Positions 1 to 5,709 of a stretch of 5,709 nucleotides of DNA are shown piece after piece. Source of the DNA: an uncultured Lachnospiraceae bacterium (lineage in GTDB: Bacteria; Bacillota; Clostridia; Lachnospirales; Lachnospiraceae); the NCBI GenBank assembly GCA_946627575.1, contig CAMOVS010000099.1, positions 1 through 5,709 on the forward strand, written 5' to 3'. The notes beneath the pieces are model-generated. The model saw only the letters and a program-made list of their open reading frames with translations, searched no databases and was not told where the DNA came from. Each line of letters opens with the position of its first letter. Positions within the stretch are counted from its first letter, which is position 1. A program made the translations under genes and the position numbers.

Positions 1-2
1 TT

Positions 3-65
3 ATCGGCCACTGGTACCCGGCTTCCAAGGAAGAAATATTGTCGGAATTAAAGGGCTCCTTATAG
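3..65 (+). CDS. C-terminal end of an unidentified protein (5' truncated by window edge)
   Basis: The frame starting at base 3 is open from the window edge and ends at a TAG at 63-65. It encodes 20 residues, beginning IGHWYPASKEEI and ending in KGSL. The mix of aromatic and charged residues followed by a short amphipathic helix-like end reads like a real protein tail. The other two forward frames also reach stops (at about 49-51 and 74-76), so the choice of frame rests on composition and on the position just before the next gene. The stop lies 33 bases before the next start, in the same frame and strand, so the two genes may be co-transcribed. I do not recognise the family and give no function. 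Confidence 0.45.
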   Translation: MGHWYPASKEEILSELKGSL

Positions 66-98
66 GAAAACATTGAAAGTGGGGAGTTATATACTGAT

Positions 99-881
99 AT
101 GATTGATATGAAAAGAGCCCGTACAGAGTTCGATCGTTATCTTGATGGGTTTGATAAAAACAATGAAAAGATTAAACTAAAAATTGTCCATACCAATGAA
201 GTAGTTCGATGTTCCGGAGAGATCGCAAGGAGAATGAATCTCCCACAGGAGGATCAGGAACTTGCAGAGTTGATCGCTCTCCTGCATGATATCGGACGGT
301 TTGAACAGGTGAGAAAGTATAACAGCTTCGAACCGGCCACCATGGATCATGCACACTTTGGTGTGGAGCTCTTGTTTGGGTCGAAAAAACCCTGGATCCG
401 CTCTTTTGTGGTTTCTGACCGCTGGGATGAAATCATCAGGGAGGCTATCGGTTGTCACAGCGATTATTCTCTTGGATCCATAAAAGATGAGCGGATCCTT
501 CTTCACGCTAAGTTGATCCGGGATGCAGACAAGCTGGACAACTGTAGGGTGAAACTGTCCGATGATATGGAAGTGCTGCTAGGAATGAATGCAGAGGAAG
601 TCGGCACTCAATCTATTACAGATGAAGTATTTAAAACCTGTCTGGAGGGCAAGTCTGTCAGATCAGCCGACAGGGTTACGAAGATGGATTATTGGATATC
701 TTATATTGCCTATTTCTTTGATATCAATTTCAGGGAGACTTTCCAAATCATTAAAGAAAACAACTTTGTTAACCGGATCATTGACCGAATCCCCTATTCT
801 AATCCGGACACCAGGGAAAAGATGGAGCGGATACGGCAGCTGGTGAACGATTATATTGATCTGCACACGAAAGGAAACTGA
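99..881 (+). CDS. HD-domain phosphohydrolase
   Basis: This is a complete 260-residue soluble protein with no signal peptide or membrane segment. The HD superfamily metal-site pattern is visible in order: His31 in the KIVHTNEV helix, the His63-Asp64 pair in LLHDIGRFEQ, His84/His86 in MDHAHFG, His120 in AIGCHSDYS, and Asp142/Asp144 in RDADKLDN. Known HD proteins use such residues to bind divalent metals and hydrolyse phosphate esters, often of nucleotides, in the cytoplasm. The substrate cannot be read from the sequence. The start at 99 follows a GGGGAG at 81-86, a rather long 12-base spacing. The in-frame ATG at 108 is further away, so 99 is preferred. The family is firm; the exact role (nucleotidase, (p)ppGpp-like or cyclic nucleotide hydrolase) is open. 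It lies 33 bases after the previous gene and is probably co-transcribed with it. Confidence 0.85.
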   Translation: MIDMKRARTEFDRYLDGFDKNNEKIKLKIVHTNEVVRCSGEIARRMNLPQEDQELAELIALLHDIGRFEQVRKYNSFEPATMDHAHFGVELLFGSKKPWIRSFVVSDRWDEIIREAIGCHSDYSLGSIKDERILLHAKLIRDADKLDNCRVKLSDDMEVLLGMNAEEVGTQSITDEVFKTCLEGKSVRSADRVTKMDYWISYIAYFFDINFRETFQIIKENNFVNRIIDRIPYSNPDTREKMERIRQLVNDYIDLHTKGN

Positions 882-969
882 TAATTCCGAATCAAGTGAG
901 CACAAAATGTCGGGAAGCTATAAGCATATTTTGATACACTGGCTATGCAGCAGAGAGGAGTGATCGTTA

Positions 970-1092
970 ATGAAGGGATGGATCGATGGATTTCAGGAGT
1001 CCATTGACTTTATCGAAAATAATCTTTCTGAAGTGCTGGATATCGGTAAACTCCCAGCGGTCAATTTCATTCCGTCTGTGCACCGCTCGTAG
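970..1092 (+). pseudogene. N-terminal remnant of an AraC-family transcriptional regulator
   Basis: A good ribosome binding site (AGAGGAG at 954-960, 9 bases before the ATG) starts a 40-residue frame. Its first 28 residues, from MKGWIDGFQES to SEVLDIGKL, match the way many clostridial AraC-type regulators begin: an amphipathic helix leading into the first helix-turn-helix of the DNA-binding domain. After about base 1053 the expected continuation (an A..A..SPFYFQRIF-like recognition helix) is missing. Unrelated residues follow, ending at a TAG at 1090-1092. An intact regulator of this kind would need well over 200 more codons, and I find no trace of them in any forward frame up to the next gene. 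The protein cannot bind DNA as an AraC dimer, so this is a decayed stub whose start signals survive. Family recognition is from memory of the N-terminal pattern. Confidence 0.65.
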
Positions 1093-1132
1093 GAACGCGC
1101 AAATTCCAGTTTTGATTGGTAAAAAATGAACC

Positions 1133-1172
1133 GCGGGGACAGTGAACCATTTAATACGTGGGACAGCGGGGA
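1133..1172. repeat. Short imperfect GC-rich direct repeat (GCGGGGA / GGGACAG)
   Basis: GCGGGGA occurs at 1133-1139 and again at 1166-1172. GGGACAG occurs at 1136-1142 and 1160-1166. These G-rich blocks stand out from the AT-rich surroundings. Similar GCGGGGACAG/GCGGGGACGG blocks are, in my recollection, common in intergenic repeats of clostridial genomes, some of them linked to REP-associated Y1 transposases. No transposase is visible here. The link to a dispersed element is inference; the repeat itself is seen directly. Confidence 0.4.
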
Positions 1173-1205
1173 GAACATAATGGAATTACACGGATCTTTT
1201 ATCAA

Positions 1206-1250
1206 AAGAAAAACCACATCCATGTCATAATGGTTGATTTCTTGTTTTTT
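1206..1250 (+). terminator. Weak terminator-like fold upstream of the opp promoter
   Basis: AAGAAAAACCA at 1206-1216 can pair with TGGTT at 1231-1235 and TTTCTT at 1238-1243, with a two-base GA bulge and a 14-base loop. A T-rich run (GTTTTTTA, 1244-1251) follows at once. The arrangement resembles an intrinsic terminator that would insulate the opp operon from upstream transcription. The stem is AT-rich and bulged, and it overlaps the -35 element of the next promoter, so the call is tentative. Confidence 0.25.
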
Positions 1251-1270
1251 ATCGCTAATAATGCTATACT
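1242..1270 (+). promoter_or_regulatory. Sigma-A type promoter for the opp operon
   Basis: The -35 element is TTGTTT (1242-1247), followed by a 17-base spacer and a TATACT -10 element (1265-1270). A TG one base before the -10 (TGCTATACT, 1262-1270) gives an extended -10. Transcription would start near 1277, leaving a leader of about 63 bases before the oppA start codon. Spacing is optimal and the -10 is close to consensus; the -35 is only half matched, which the extended -10 could offset. I see no clear operator (for example a CodY-type box) around it. Confidence 0.6.
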
Positions 1271-1281
1271 AAAAGCACCTT

Positions 1282-1308
1282 GGAAAGCGTGTGGACTTTG
1301 CGTTTTCC
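1282..1308 (+). promoter_or_regulatory. 5' leader stem-loop of the oppA mRNA
   Basis: GGAAAGCG (1282-1289) pairs with CGTTTTCC (1301-1308), eight pairs including one G-U, around an 11-base loop. It begins within a few bases of the predicted transcript start, the place where stem-loops often protect an mRNA from 5' decay. Only a short T-rich stretch follows, so it is a weak candidate for an attenuator. The pairing is seen directly; the role is inferred. Confidence 0.35.
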
Positions 1309-1323
1309 TTTATTAGAAATGAA

Positions 1324-1332
1324 AGAGGAGGG
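1324..1332 (+). promoter_or_regulatory. Ribosome binding site that sets the oppA start at 1340
   Basis: AGAGGAGGG lies 7 bases before the ATG at 1340. The frame is open further upstream to an in-frame start at 1280, but that would place 20 non-signal residues ahead of the lipoprotein signal peptide and has no Shine-Dalgarno match, so the ATG at 1340 is chosen. Confidence 0.85.
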
Positions 1333-1339
1333 AATAATC

Positions 1340-3013
1340 ATGAAAAAGTCTATTTTGGCGTTCGTGCTTGCCATGACAATGATTGTCGGCCTGGCAGGAT
1401 GTGGTGGGTCCGGTGCGACAAGCTCAGGCGAGTCTACAGGGGCAGCAGCTGGTTCAGGAAGTTCCGGAGGCGGAGACCTGAATGTTATGCTGGAGACTCC
1501 GGTACAGTCTCTGGATCCTCAGCAGGCAACCGATGGCACTTCATTTGAAGTGATCGCTGACTACACAGATGGCCTGATGCAGATGGATGCAGATGGCCAG
1601 CCTATACCGGCTATCGCCGAGAGCTATGAACTGTCTGACGATGGTAAAACTTATACCTTTAAGCTCAGAGATGCCAAATGGAGCAATGGCACTCCGGTAA
1701 CGGCGGCTGATTTCGTATTCGGATGGCAGAGAGCCGTTGATCCTAAGGTTGCTTCCGAGTACGCTTACATGATGAGTGATATCGGTCAGATTAAGAATGC
1801 GGCGGAGATTATTGCCGGGGAGAAAGACAAGAAAGAACTTGGAGTTACAGCGGTTGATGATAAGACGCTTAAGGTTGAACTGAATGTACCGGTCAGCTAT
1901 TTCTTAAGTCTTATGTACTTCCCCACTTACTATCCGGTGAATGAAGAGTTCTTCTCCAGTGTAGGAGACACATTTGGAACCAGTCCGGATACCGTGCTTT
2001 CCAATGGTGCTTTCGTTATGGACGACTATCAGCCGTCTGCAACTGCTTTCCACTTGAAGAAAAATGAAGACTACTGGGATGCAGGAAGAATACAGCTTTC
2101 CGGTCTGAACTATCAGGTGATCCAGGATTCCCAGCAGGCTTTGATGAGCTATCAGACAGGCGATCTGGACACGACTCTTATCAACGGAGATCAGGTAGAC
2201 CAGGTTGAGGGCGATGAAGCCTTTCAGGCTATTGGTGCTGGCTACCTCTGGTATGTATCACCGAATATCAGCAAGGTGAAAGAACTGGCGAACCTGAATA
2301 TCCGTATGGCTTTGAGTATGGCGATCGACCGTGATGCCATCACAGAGGAGGTGCTTAAGGATGGTTCAGCGCCTACCTATACCGCTGTTCCTAAAGATTT
2401 TGCAACCGGACCGGATGGATCGGACTTTGCAGAAGACCAGACTAAATACTCTGATGTATGCCGATTTGATGCCAAGAAGGCTGCCGAGTACTGGGAGGCT
2501 GGCCTGAAAGAACTGGGAACCGATAAGATTGATATCGAGATGGTTGTAGATGATGATGATGCACCGAAGAAGGTTGCTCAGGTTCTGAAGGACCAGTGGG
2601 AGACCACTCTTCCGGGATTCACCGTCAACATCAAGACCGAACCCAAGAAGCAGCGCGTAGAAGACCTGCAGGATGGCAATTATGAACTGGGTCTGACTCG
2701 TTGGGGACCGGACTATGCAGATCCTATGACCTATCTTGGAATGTGGATCACAGATTGTGCGGAGAACTATGGATGCTGGACCAATGAAGAATACGATAAG
2801 ATCATTGAAGAGTGCAGAACCGGTGAACTGGCTACCAAGCCGGAAGAGCGCTGGACAAGAATGTATGATGCAGAAAAAATCGTTCTGGATGAAGCTGTAA
2901 TCTTCCCGATCTATACACAGTGCAATGCGGAGATGCTTTCTCCTAATGTTACCGGTATCGAGTTCCATCCGGTTGCATTGAATCGTGTATTTAAGAATGC
3001 AGTAAAGAAATAA
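1340..3013 (+). CDS. oppA: Oligopeptide ABC transporter substrate-binding lipoprotein (OppA/DppA family)
   Basis: The 557-residue protein captures peptides outside the cell and delivers them to the OppBC channel. It opens with a lipoprotein signal peptide (MKKSILAF..., hydrophobic core 4-18) and a LAGC lipobox, giving lipidated Cys21 after cleavage. A Gly/Ser/Ala-rich linker (22-45) tethers the mature domain to the membrane. The SBP family 5 (SBP_bac_5) fold follows: LDPQQATD at 58-65, then the family signature region at about 91-129 (AIAESYELSDDGKTYTF, then KLRDAKWSNGTPV and DFVFGWQRAVDP), which closely resembles OppA. The mature domain ends in an FHPVALNRVFKNAVKK tail. Length is normal for the family. 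It is the first gene of the operon, behind its own promoter. Family 5 members also bind dipeptides, nickel chelates or sugars; the oligopeptide call rests on the OppA-like signature and on the OppC and OppD partners. The exact ligand is unknown. Confidence 0.9.
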   Translation: MKKSILAFVLAMTMIVGLAGCGGSGATSSGESTGAAAGSGSSGGGDLNVMLETPVQSLDPQQATDGTSFEVIADYTDGLMQMDADGQPIPAIAESYELSDDGKTYTFKLRDAKWSNGTPVTAADFVFGWQRAVDPKVASEYAYMMSDIGQIKNAAEIIAGEKDKKELGVTAVDDKTLKVELNVPVSYFLSLMYFPTYYPVNEEFFSSVGDTFGTSPDTVLSNGAFVMDDYQPSATAFHLKKNEDYWDAGRIQLSGLNYQVIQDSQQALMSYQTGDLDTTLINGDQVDQVEGDEAFQAIGAGYLWYVSPNISKVKELANLNIRMALSMAIDRDAITEEVLKDGSAPTYTAVPKDFATGPDGSDFAEDQTKYSDVCRFDAKKAAEYWEAGLKELGTDKIDIEMVVDDDDAPKKVAQVLKDQWETTLPGFTVNIKTEPKKQRVEDLQDGNYELGLTRWGPDYADPMTYLGMWITDCAENYGCWTNEEYDKIIEECRTGELATKPEERWTRMYDAEKIVLDEAVIFPIYTQCNAEMLSPNVTGIEFHPVALNRVFKNAVKK

Positions 3014-3045
3014 GAGAAACAAAAAGAGAAATGCTTTTTTAGTGA

Positions 3046-3078
3046 ATATGACCCCATCTTCGATGGATGGGGTCATAT
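3046..3078 (+). promoter_or_regulatory. Perfect 13-bp stem-loop between oppA and oppB
   Basis: ATATGACCCCATC (3046-3058) and GATGGGGTCATAT (3066-3078) are exact reverse complements around a 7-base loop. The stem starts 33 bases after the oppA stop. No T-run follows on either strand (a T6 lies before it at 3035-3040), so it is not a canonical terminator. By analogy with stem-loops behind other binding-protein genes, it may protect the oppA 3' end from exonucleases or cause partial termination, letting oppA be made in excess over the permease. The structure is certain as sequence; the role is inferred. Confidence 0.7.
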
Positions 3079-3163
3079 CCATTTGAGATGGAGTTGGTTC
3101 GTATACTTACGTGTGTAACCGTCTCAAGCGGATATGGCCTCCCCCCATAGCTGGTGGGAACCC

Positions 3164-3172
3164 AAAAGGAGG
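3164..3172 (+). promoter_or_regulatory. Ribosome binding site that sets the oppB GTG start
   Basis: AAAAGGAGG ends 10 bases before a GTG at 3183. The frame stays open upstream to another GTG at 3111, but the added residues (MCNRLKRIWPPPIAGG...) are not permease-like. Starting at 3183 gives VKKYIGKRVLTA, the normal OppB N-terminus just before the first membrane helix. The core GGAGG could be masked by a CCTCC at 3138-3142. Confidence 0.75.
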
Positions 3173-3182
3173 ATGTGAATCC

Positions 3183-4118
3183 GTGAAAAAATATATTGGT
3201 AAGCGTGTGCTTACTGCAATATTTACACTACTGGTAATATTGCTTGTCTTGTTCATTCTAATGCAGCTGATGCCCGGATCTCCTTTTAATGATGAAAAGC
3301 TGGATGCGGACCAGAAGGCGCTTCTGTACGCAAAATACGGATTGGATCAGCCCATTGTGGTTCAGTTCGTCCGTTATGTAGGAAATATGCTTCGGGGAGA
3401 TTTTGGCGTGAGTTATAACATTTCCAAAAACACCCCTATTTCCCAGCTGATAGCAGCCAGATTGCCGGTCTCGATCGCCATTGGAGGATATGCCGTGGCC
3501 CTCGGAGCTATTGTAGGATTGCTGCTCGGATTGATTGCTGCGTTCCGGCATGATACCTTCATCGATACCTTATGTACCATCATCTCCGTTATCGGTGTAT
3601 CGGTTCCTTCCTATGTATTTGCTCTGGCTCTGAGCTTCGAGTTTGGTTATAAGTGGAGGCTTTTCCCCATGCTTTATAATAACAGTCAGGCCCTGAATTC
3701 CAGTATCCTTCCCAGTATATCCCTGTCCATGTTTACCATGGCCTCGATTGCTCGTTTTACCCGTACGGAGATGTTGGAGGTTCTGGGAAGTGATTATATG
3801 CTGCTGGCAGAAAGTAAGGGTCTATCCGGCCCCGCCCTGGTATTTAAGCATGCTTTAAGAAATGCACTGATACCTATTATCACGGTTTTGGCTCCGCTTA
3901 TTGTTGACTTGATGACAGGATCTCTTGTTGTTGAAAAGATTTTTGCCATTCCCGGTGTGGGATCTCTTCTGGTGAATGCTATTCAGTCCAATGATTACAA
4001 TGTAGTCATTTCTCTAAGCTTTATATACTCGGCCTTGTATATTCTGATCATGCTGGTTGTGGATATCATGTATGGCATTATTGATCCGAGAATCCGTCTG
4101 GCTAAAGATGACGCATAA
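3183..4118 (+). CDS. oppB: Oligopeptide ABC transporter permease OppB
   Basis: This 311-residue integral membrane protein forms half of the peptide channel with OppC. Six hydrophobic segments are visible at about 8-29, 97-121, 127-152, 173-192, 228-251 and 274-301. The loop between the first two carries the conserved OppB/DppB pattern YGLDQPIVVQFVRYV, then LRGDFGVSY. The cytoplasmic coupling (EAA) motif is AESKGLSGPALVFKHALRNALIP at 209-231, in two parts AESKGLSG and FKHALRNALIP, with the usual Gly and His223. It contacts the OppD/OppF ATPases. The protein ends with the typical DPRIRL. Length matches the family. It begins with GTG, 169 bases after oppA, and is followed by oppC after 16 bases. 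A DppB-type dipeptide permease cannot be excluded on sequence alone. Confidence 0.9.
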   Translation: MKKYIGKRVLTAIFTLLVILLVLFILMQLMPGSPFNDEKLDADQKALLYAKYGLDQPIVVQFVRYVGNMLRGDFGVSYNISKNTPISQLIAARLPVSIAIGGYAVALGAIVGLLLGLIAAFRHDTFIDTLCTIISVIGVSVPSYVFALALSFEFGYKWRLFPMLYNNSQALNSSILPSISLSMFTMASIARFTRTEMLEVLGSDYMLLAESKGLSGPALVFKHALRNALIPIITVLAPLIVDLMTGSLVVEKIFAIPGVGSLLVNAIQSNDYNVVISLSFIYSALYILIMLVVDIMYGIIDPRIRLAKDDA

Positions 4119-4120
4119 GG

Positions 4121-4129
4121 AAGGGGGAG
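4121..4129 (+). promoter_or_regulatory. Ribosome binding site that sets the oppC start at 4135
   Basis: AAGGGGGAG ends 5 bases before the ATG at 4135. An in-frame start at 4057 would overlap the end of oppB by 62 bases and adds residues unlike any OppC, so 4135 is preferred. Confidence 0.75.
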
Positions 4130-4134
4130 AGAAG

Positions 4135-5211
4135 ATGTTTAAAAAGAAAAAAGAAGAGGTTTTTTCCCCGGCTTCCGCAGCAGAGGCATACGTTCCCGTG
4201 GATGCTGATTTTGTCTTTAAGGAGAATGCAGGCGAGATCGAGATTGATACCAACTTTGCTTCACAGAGCTTCTGGAAGGAAATGGTCATACGGTTTTTAA
4301 GGAAGAAAAGTGCTGTATTCGGCTTAACCATGATTCTTTTGATTACTATTATGGCTATTGTGGGACCTGGTATGAATGGGTATTCCTATGCCGGTCAGAA
4401 TCTGTCTCAAAAAAGCCTGGCTCCCAGGATCCCTGGTATAGAGAAGACCGGTTTTTTCAACGGGGATGAGACCATGCATACGACTTCCGGAAGCAAAACC
4501 GTGAATAATTACAAAACAAAAGGTCTGGATGATGTTTATTATTGGTTTGGATCGGATAATTTCGGTCGTGATATCTGGACCCGTACCTGGCACGGAGCCA
4601 GGGTTTCTCTGATCATTGCCGTAGTAGCGGCTTTGATCGATATGATCATCGGCATGAGCTATGGTCTGATTTCCGGTTTCTTTGGCGGGAAGGTGGATAT
4701 GTTTATGCAAAGGGTTCTGGAGGTGGCCAATTCCATCCCCAGACTGGTTATCGTAACCCTTCTTCTTCTGGTGTTTAAGCCTGGTATGATGACGATTATC
4801 ATTGCTTTGATGCTGACAGAGTGGGTCGGCATGAGCCGGATTGCCCGGGCGGAAATGCTCAAGCTCAAAGAGCAGGAGTTTGTACTGGCTTCCCGAACAC
4901 TCGGAGCCGGCAGCTTCTTTATCATTTTCCGGGAGGTTCTACCCAATATCATCGGCCCTATCATTACCCAGGTTATGTTTTCCATTCCGACTGCTATTTT
5001 CACAGAGGCCTTTCTGTCCTTTGTTGGTTTGGGTATCCCTGTTCCCCAGTGTTCTCTGGGTTCCCTGATTTCTGATGGATTTAACAGCTTTACGACACAT
5101 CCCTACCAGATTGTGGCACCAATTCTGGTTATGGCGCTTTTGATGCTTAGCTTTAATCTGGTAGCTGATGGTCTTAGAGAAGCACTTGATCCCAGGATGA
5201 AGGAGATGTAA
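4135..5211 (+). CDS. oppC: Oligopeptide ABC transporter permease OppC
   Basis: This 358-residue permease is the second half of the channel. It has a charged N-terminal cytoplasmic tail (MFKKKKEEVF..., 1-45), an OppC_N-type segment with the first membrane helix at about 59-80, and a long extracellular loop (81-137) containing the SLAPRIPGIEKTG stretch typical of Firmicutes OppC. The family hallmark FGSDNFGRDIWTR follows at about 138-150. Further hydrophobic segments lie at about 157-183, 201-233 (two helices), 272-299 and 326-347. The coupling motif is ASRTLGAGSFFIIFREVLPN at 252-271; Glu268 stands where this subfamily usually has His. The end is ALDPRMKEM. It is longer than the E. coli OppC (about 300 residues) because of its tail and first loop, a Firmicutes trait rather than an oddity. 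It sits 16 bases after oppB and 10 bases before oppD, clearly in one operon. Confidence 0.9.
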   Translation: MFKKKKEEVFSPASAAEAYVPVDADFVFKENAGEIEIDTNFASQSFWKEMVIRFLRKKSAVFGLTMILLITIMAIVGPGMNGYSYAGQNLSQKSLAPRIPGIEKTGFFNGDETMHTTSGSKTVNNYKTKGLDDVYYWFGSDNFGRDIWTRTWHGARVSLIIAVVAALIDMIIGMSYGLISGFFGGKVDMFMQRVLEVANSIPRLVIVTLLLLVFKPGMMTIIIALMLTEWVGMSRIARAEMLKLKEQEFVLASRTLGAGSFFIIFREVLPNIIGPIITQVMFSIPTAIFTEAFLSFVGLGIPVPQCSLGSLISDGFNSFTTHPYQIVAPILVMALLMLSFNLVADGLREALDPRMKEM

Positions 5212-5217
5212 GGAGGG
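5211..5217 (+). promoter_or_regulatory. Ribosome binding site that sets the oppD start at 5222
   Basis: AGGAGGG begins on the last base of the oppC stop codon. Two in-frame ATG codons follow directly, at 5219 and 5222. The first is only one base after the site, too close for normal initiation; the second is 4 bases after the GGG (5 after AGGAGG), so 5222 is the better start. The overlap with the oppC stop points to translational coupling. Confidence 0.65.
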
Positions 5218-5221
5218 TATG

Positions 5222-5709
5222 ATGGCTGATCATAATGAAAAAATACTGGATATCAAAGATCTTGATATAACCTTTAGGACGACGGCCGGACCGGTTCATG
5301 CCATCCGGGGAATCAATCTCTCGGTCATGAAGGGAGAGGCCGTAGCCATTGTGGGAGAATCCGGTTCCGGAAAATCTGTGACCATGAAGGCTGCTATGGG
5401 TATCCTGGCGCAGAATGCTGTGGTCAACAGTGGAACGATTGAATTCACCTACGAAGAAAACGGGGAAAAGAAGACCGTTGATATATTAAAAAAAGATAAA
5501 AGATGGATTCGAAAAAACATCAATGGGAGAAGGATTTCCATGGTTTTTCAGGATCCTATGACATCCCTTGACCCTACCATGACGATCGGCAGACAGCTTA
5601 TGGAGGGAATGATCTGGCATTACAAGACACCGAAGCAGGTAGCCTATCAAAAGGCGGTGGACCTGCTCAAGGAGGTTGGAATTGAGGATGCAGAAAAGCG
5701 AATGAGGAA
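5222..5709 (+). CDS. oppD: Oligopeptide ABC transporter ATP-binding protein OppD (3' truncated by window edge)
   Basis: The first 162 codons of an ABC ATPase are present; the frame is still open at the window edge. Walker A is GESGSGKS at 45-52, with the catalytic-site Lys51. The Q-loop is VFQDPMTSLDP at about 108-118 with Gln110; this QDPM.SL.P pattern is characteristic of the OppD/OppF and DppD/DppF group. The LSGGQ signature, Walker B, H-loop and C-terminal oligopeptide-transporter domain would lie beyond the edge. The region between Walker A and the Q-loop holds a charged stretch (about 78-104) of normal OppD type. ATP hydrolysis by this cytoplasmic subunit drives import through OppBC. 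OppD rather than OppF is inferred from its place directly after oppC and from the sequence between the motifs. Confidence 0.88.
   Translation, partial: MADHNEKILDIKDLDITFRTTAGPVHAIRGINLSVMKGEAVAIVGESGSGKSVTMKAAMGILAQNAVVNSGTIEFTYEENGEKKTVDILKKDKRWIRKNINGRRISMVFQDPMTSLDPTMTIGRQLMEGMIWHYKTPKQVAYQKAVDLLKEVGIEDAEKRMR

Larger units (their letters stand above)
882..1339. other. 458-base region without an intact gene
   Basis: This stretch separates the HD protein from the opp operon. It holds the AraC-like stub (970-1092), then bases 1093-1230 with only a doubtful 34-codon frame (1126-1230, starting MNRGDSEP) that has no convincing ribosome binding site and resembles nothing I know. Within that frame lies the GGGGACAG-type repeat pair. 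The last part (1206-1339) holds a terminator-like fold, a promoter and the oppA leader. The reverse strand is open across 993-1223, but the frame has no ribosome binding site and no recognisable motif, so I do not call it a gene. The region looks like an eroded site of deletion or insertion. Confidence 0.6.

Noticed and set aside
920..945. Possible promoter for the AraC stub (TATAAG, or GATACACT further on)
   Set aside because: Neither -10-like block has a reasonable -35 at 16-18 bases, so I cannot support it.
993..1223. Reverse-strand open frame of 76 codons across the AraC remnant region
   Set aside because: It has no ribosome binding site, no recognised motif, and overlaps a recognisable forward AraC start; it is most likely a chance frame.
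1126..1230. Small forward frame of 34 codons starting MNRGDSEP
   Set aside because: No convincing Shine-Dalgarno site precedes it, its sequence is mostly the G-rich repeat and AT-rich spacer, and it resembles no protein I know.
2366..3082. Long reverse-strand open frame (238 codons) opposite the end of oppA
   Set aside because: It lies antisense to a well-supported binding protein, its product resembles nothing known, and it runs through the intergenic hairpin. It is a shadow of oppA codon usage.
3083..3107. Possible internal promoter before oppB (TTGAGA, then TATACT at 3102-3107)
   Set aside because: The spacer is only 13 bases, too short for a working sigma-A promoter, and no better -35 sits at the right distance.
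3150..3168. T-box-like block (CTGGTGGGAACCC) in the oppB leader
   Set aside because: It does not match the conserved T-box core, and there is no room for a Stem I with a specifier loop or for a terminator/antiterminator pair.

Overview
The window looks like the chromosome of a Gram-positive, low-to-mid-GC Firmicute, most likely a clostridium of the Lachnospiraceae type. The grounds are strong AGGAGG-type ribosome binding sites, a lipobox-bearing binding protein with a Gly/Ser linker, and OppB/OppC sequences of Firmicutes style. This placement is inferred from style, not from any search.

Layout, all on the + strand. The first 65 bases hold the last 20 codons of an unidentified gene. An intact HD-domain phosphohydrolase follows (99-881). 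Bases 882-1339 contain no intact gene. They hold the N-terminal stub of an AraC-family regulator (970-1092), a short GGGGACAG-type imperfect repeat, a weak terminator-like fold, and a good sigma-A promoter with a 5' leader hairpin. From 1340 to the window edge runs an oligopeptide ABC transporter operon: lipoprotein binding protein (oppA-like), a spacer with a perfect 13-bp hairpin, permeases oppB and oppC, and the first 162 codons of the ATPase oppD. The rest of oppD and any oppF lie beyond the edge.

Working together: OppA is tethered to the outer face of the membrane and captures peptides. OppB and OppC form the channel, and OppD, normally paired with OppF, supplies ATP-driven force. The strong promoter before oppA, and the stable stem-loop between oppA and oppB, fit the usual need for more binding protein than membrane components. 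The oppB, oppC and oppD starts are closely coupled, each with its own strong Shine-Dalgarno site.

I see no undescribed system here. The transporter operon is ordinary. The points worth a second look are the decayed regulator with its junction and repeat, the two hairpins in the opp transcript, a possible masking of the oppB ribosome binding site, and an unusual residue in the OppC coupling loop.
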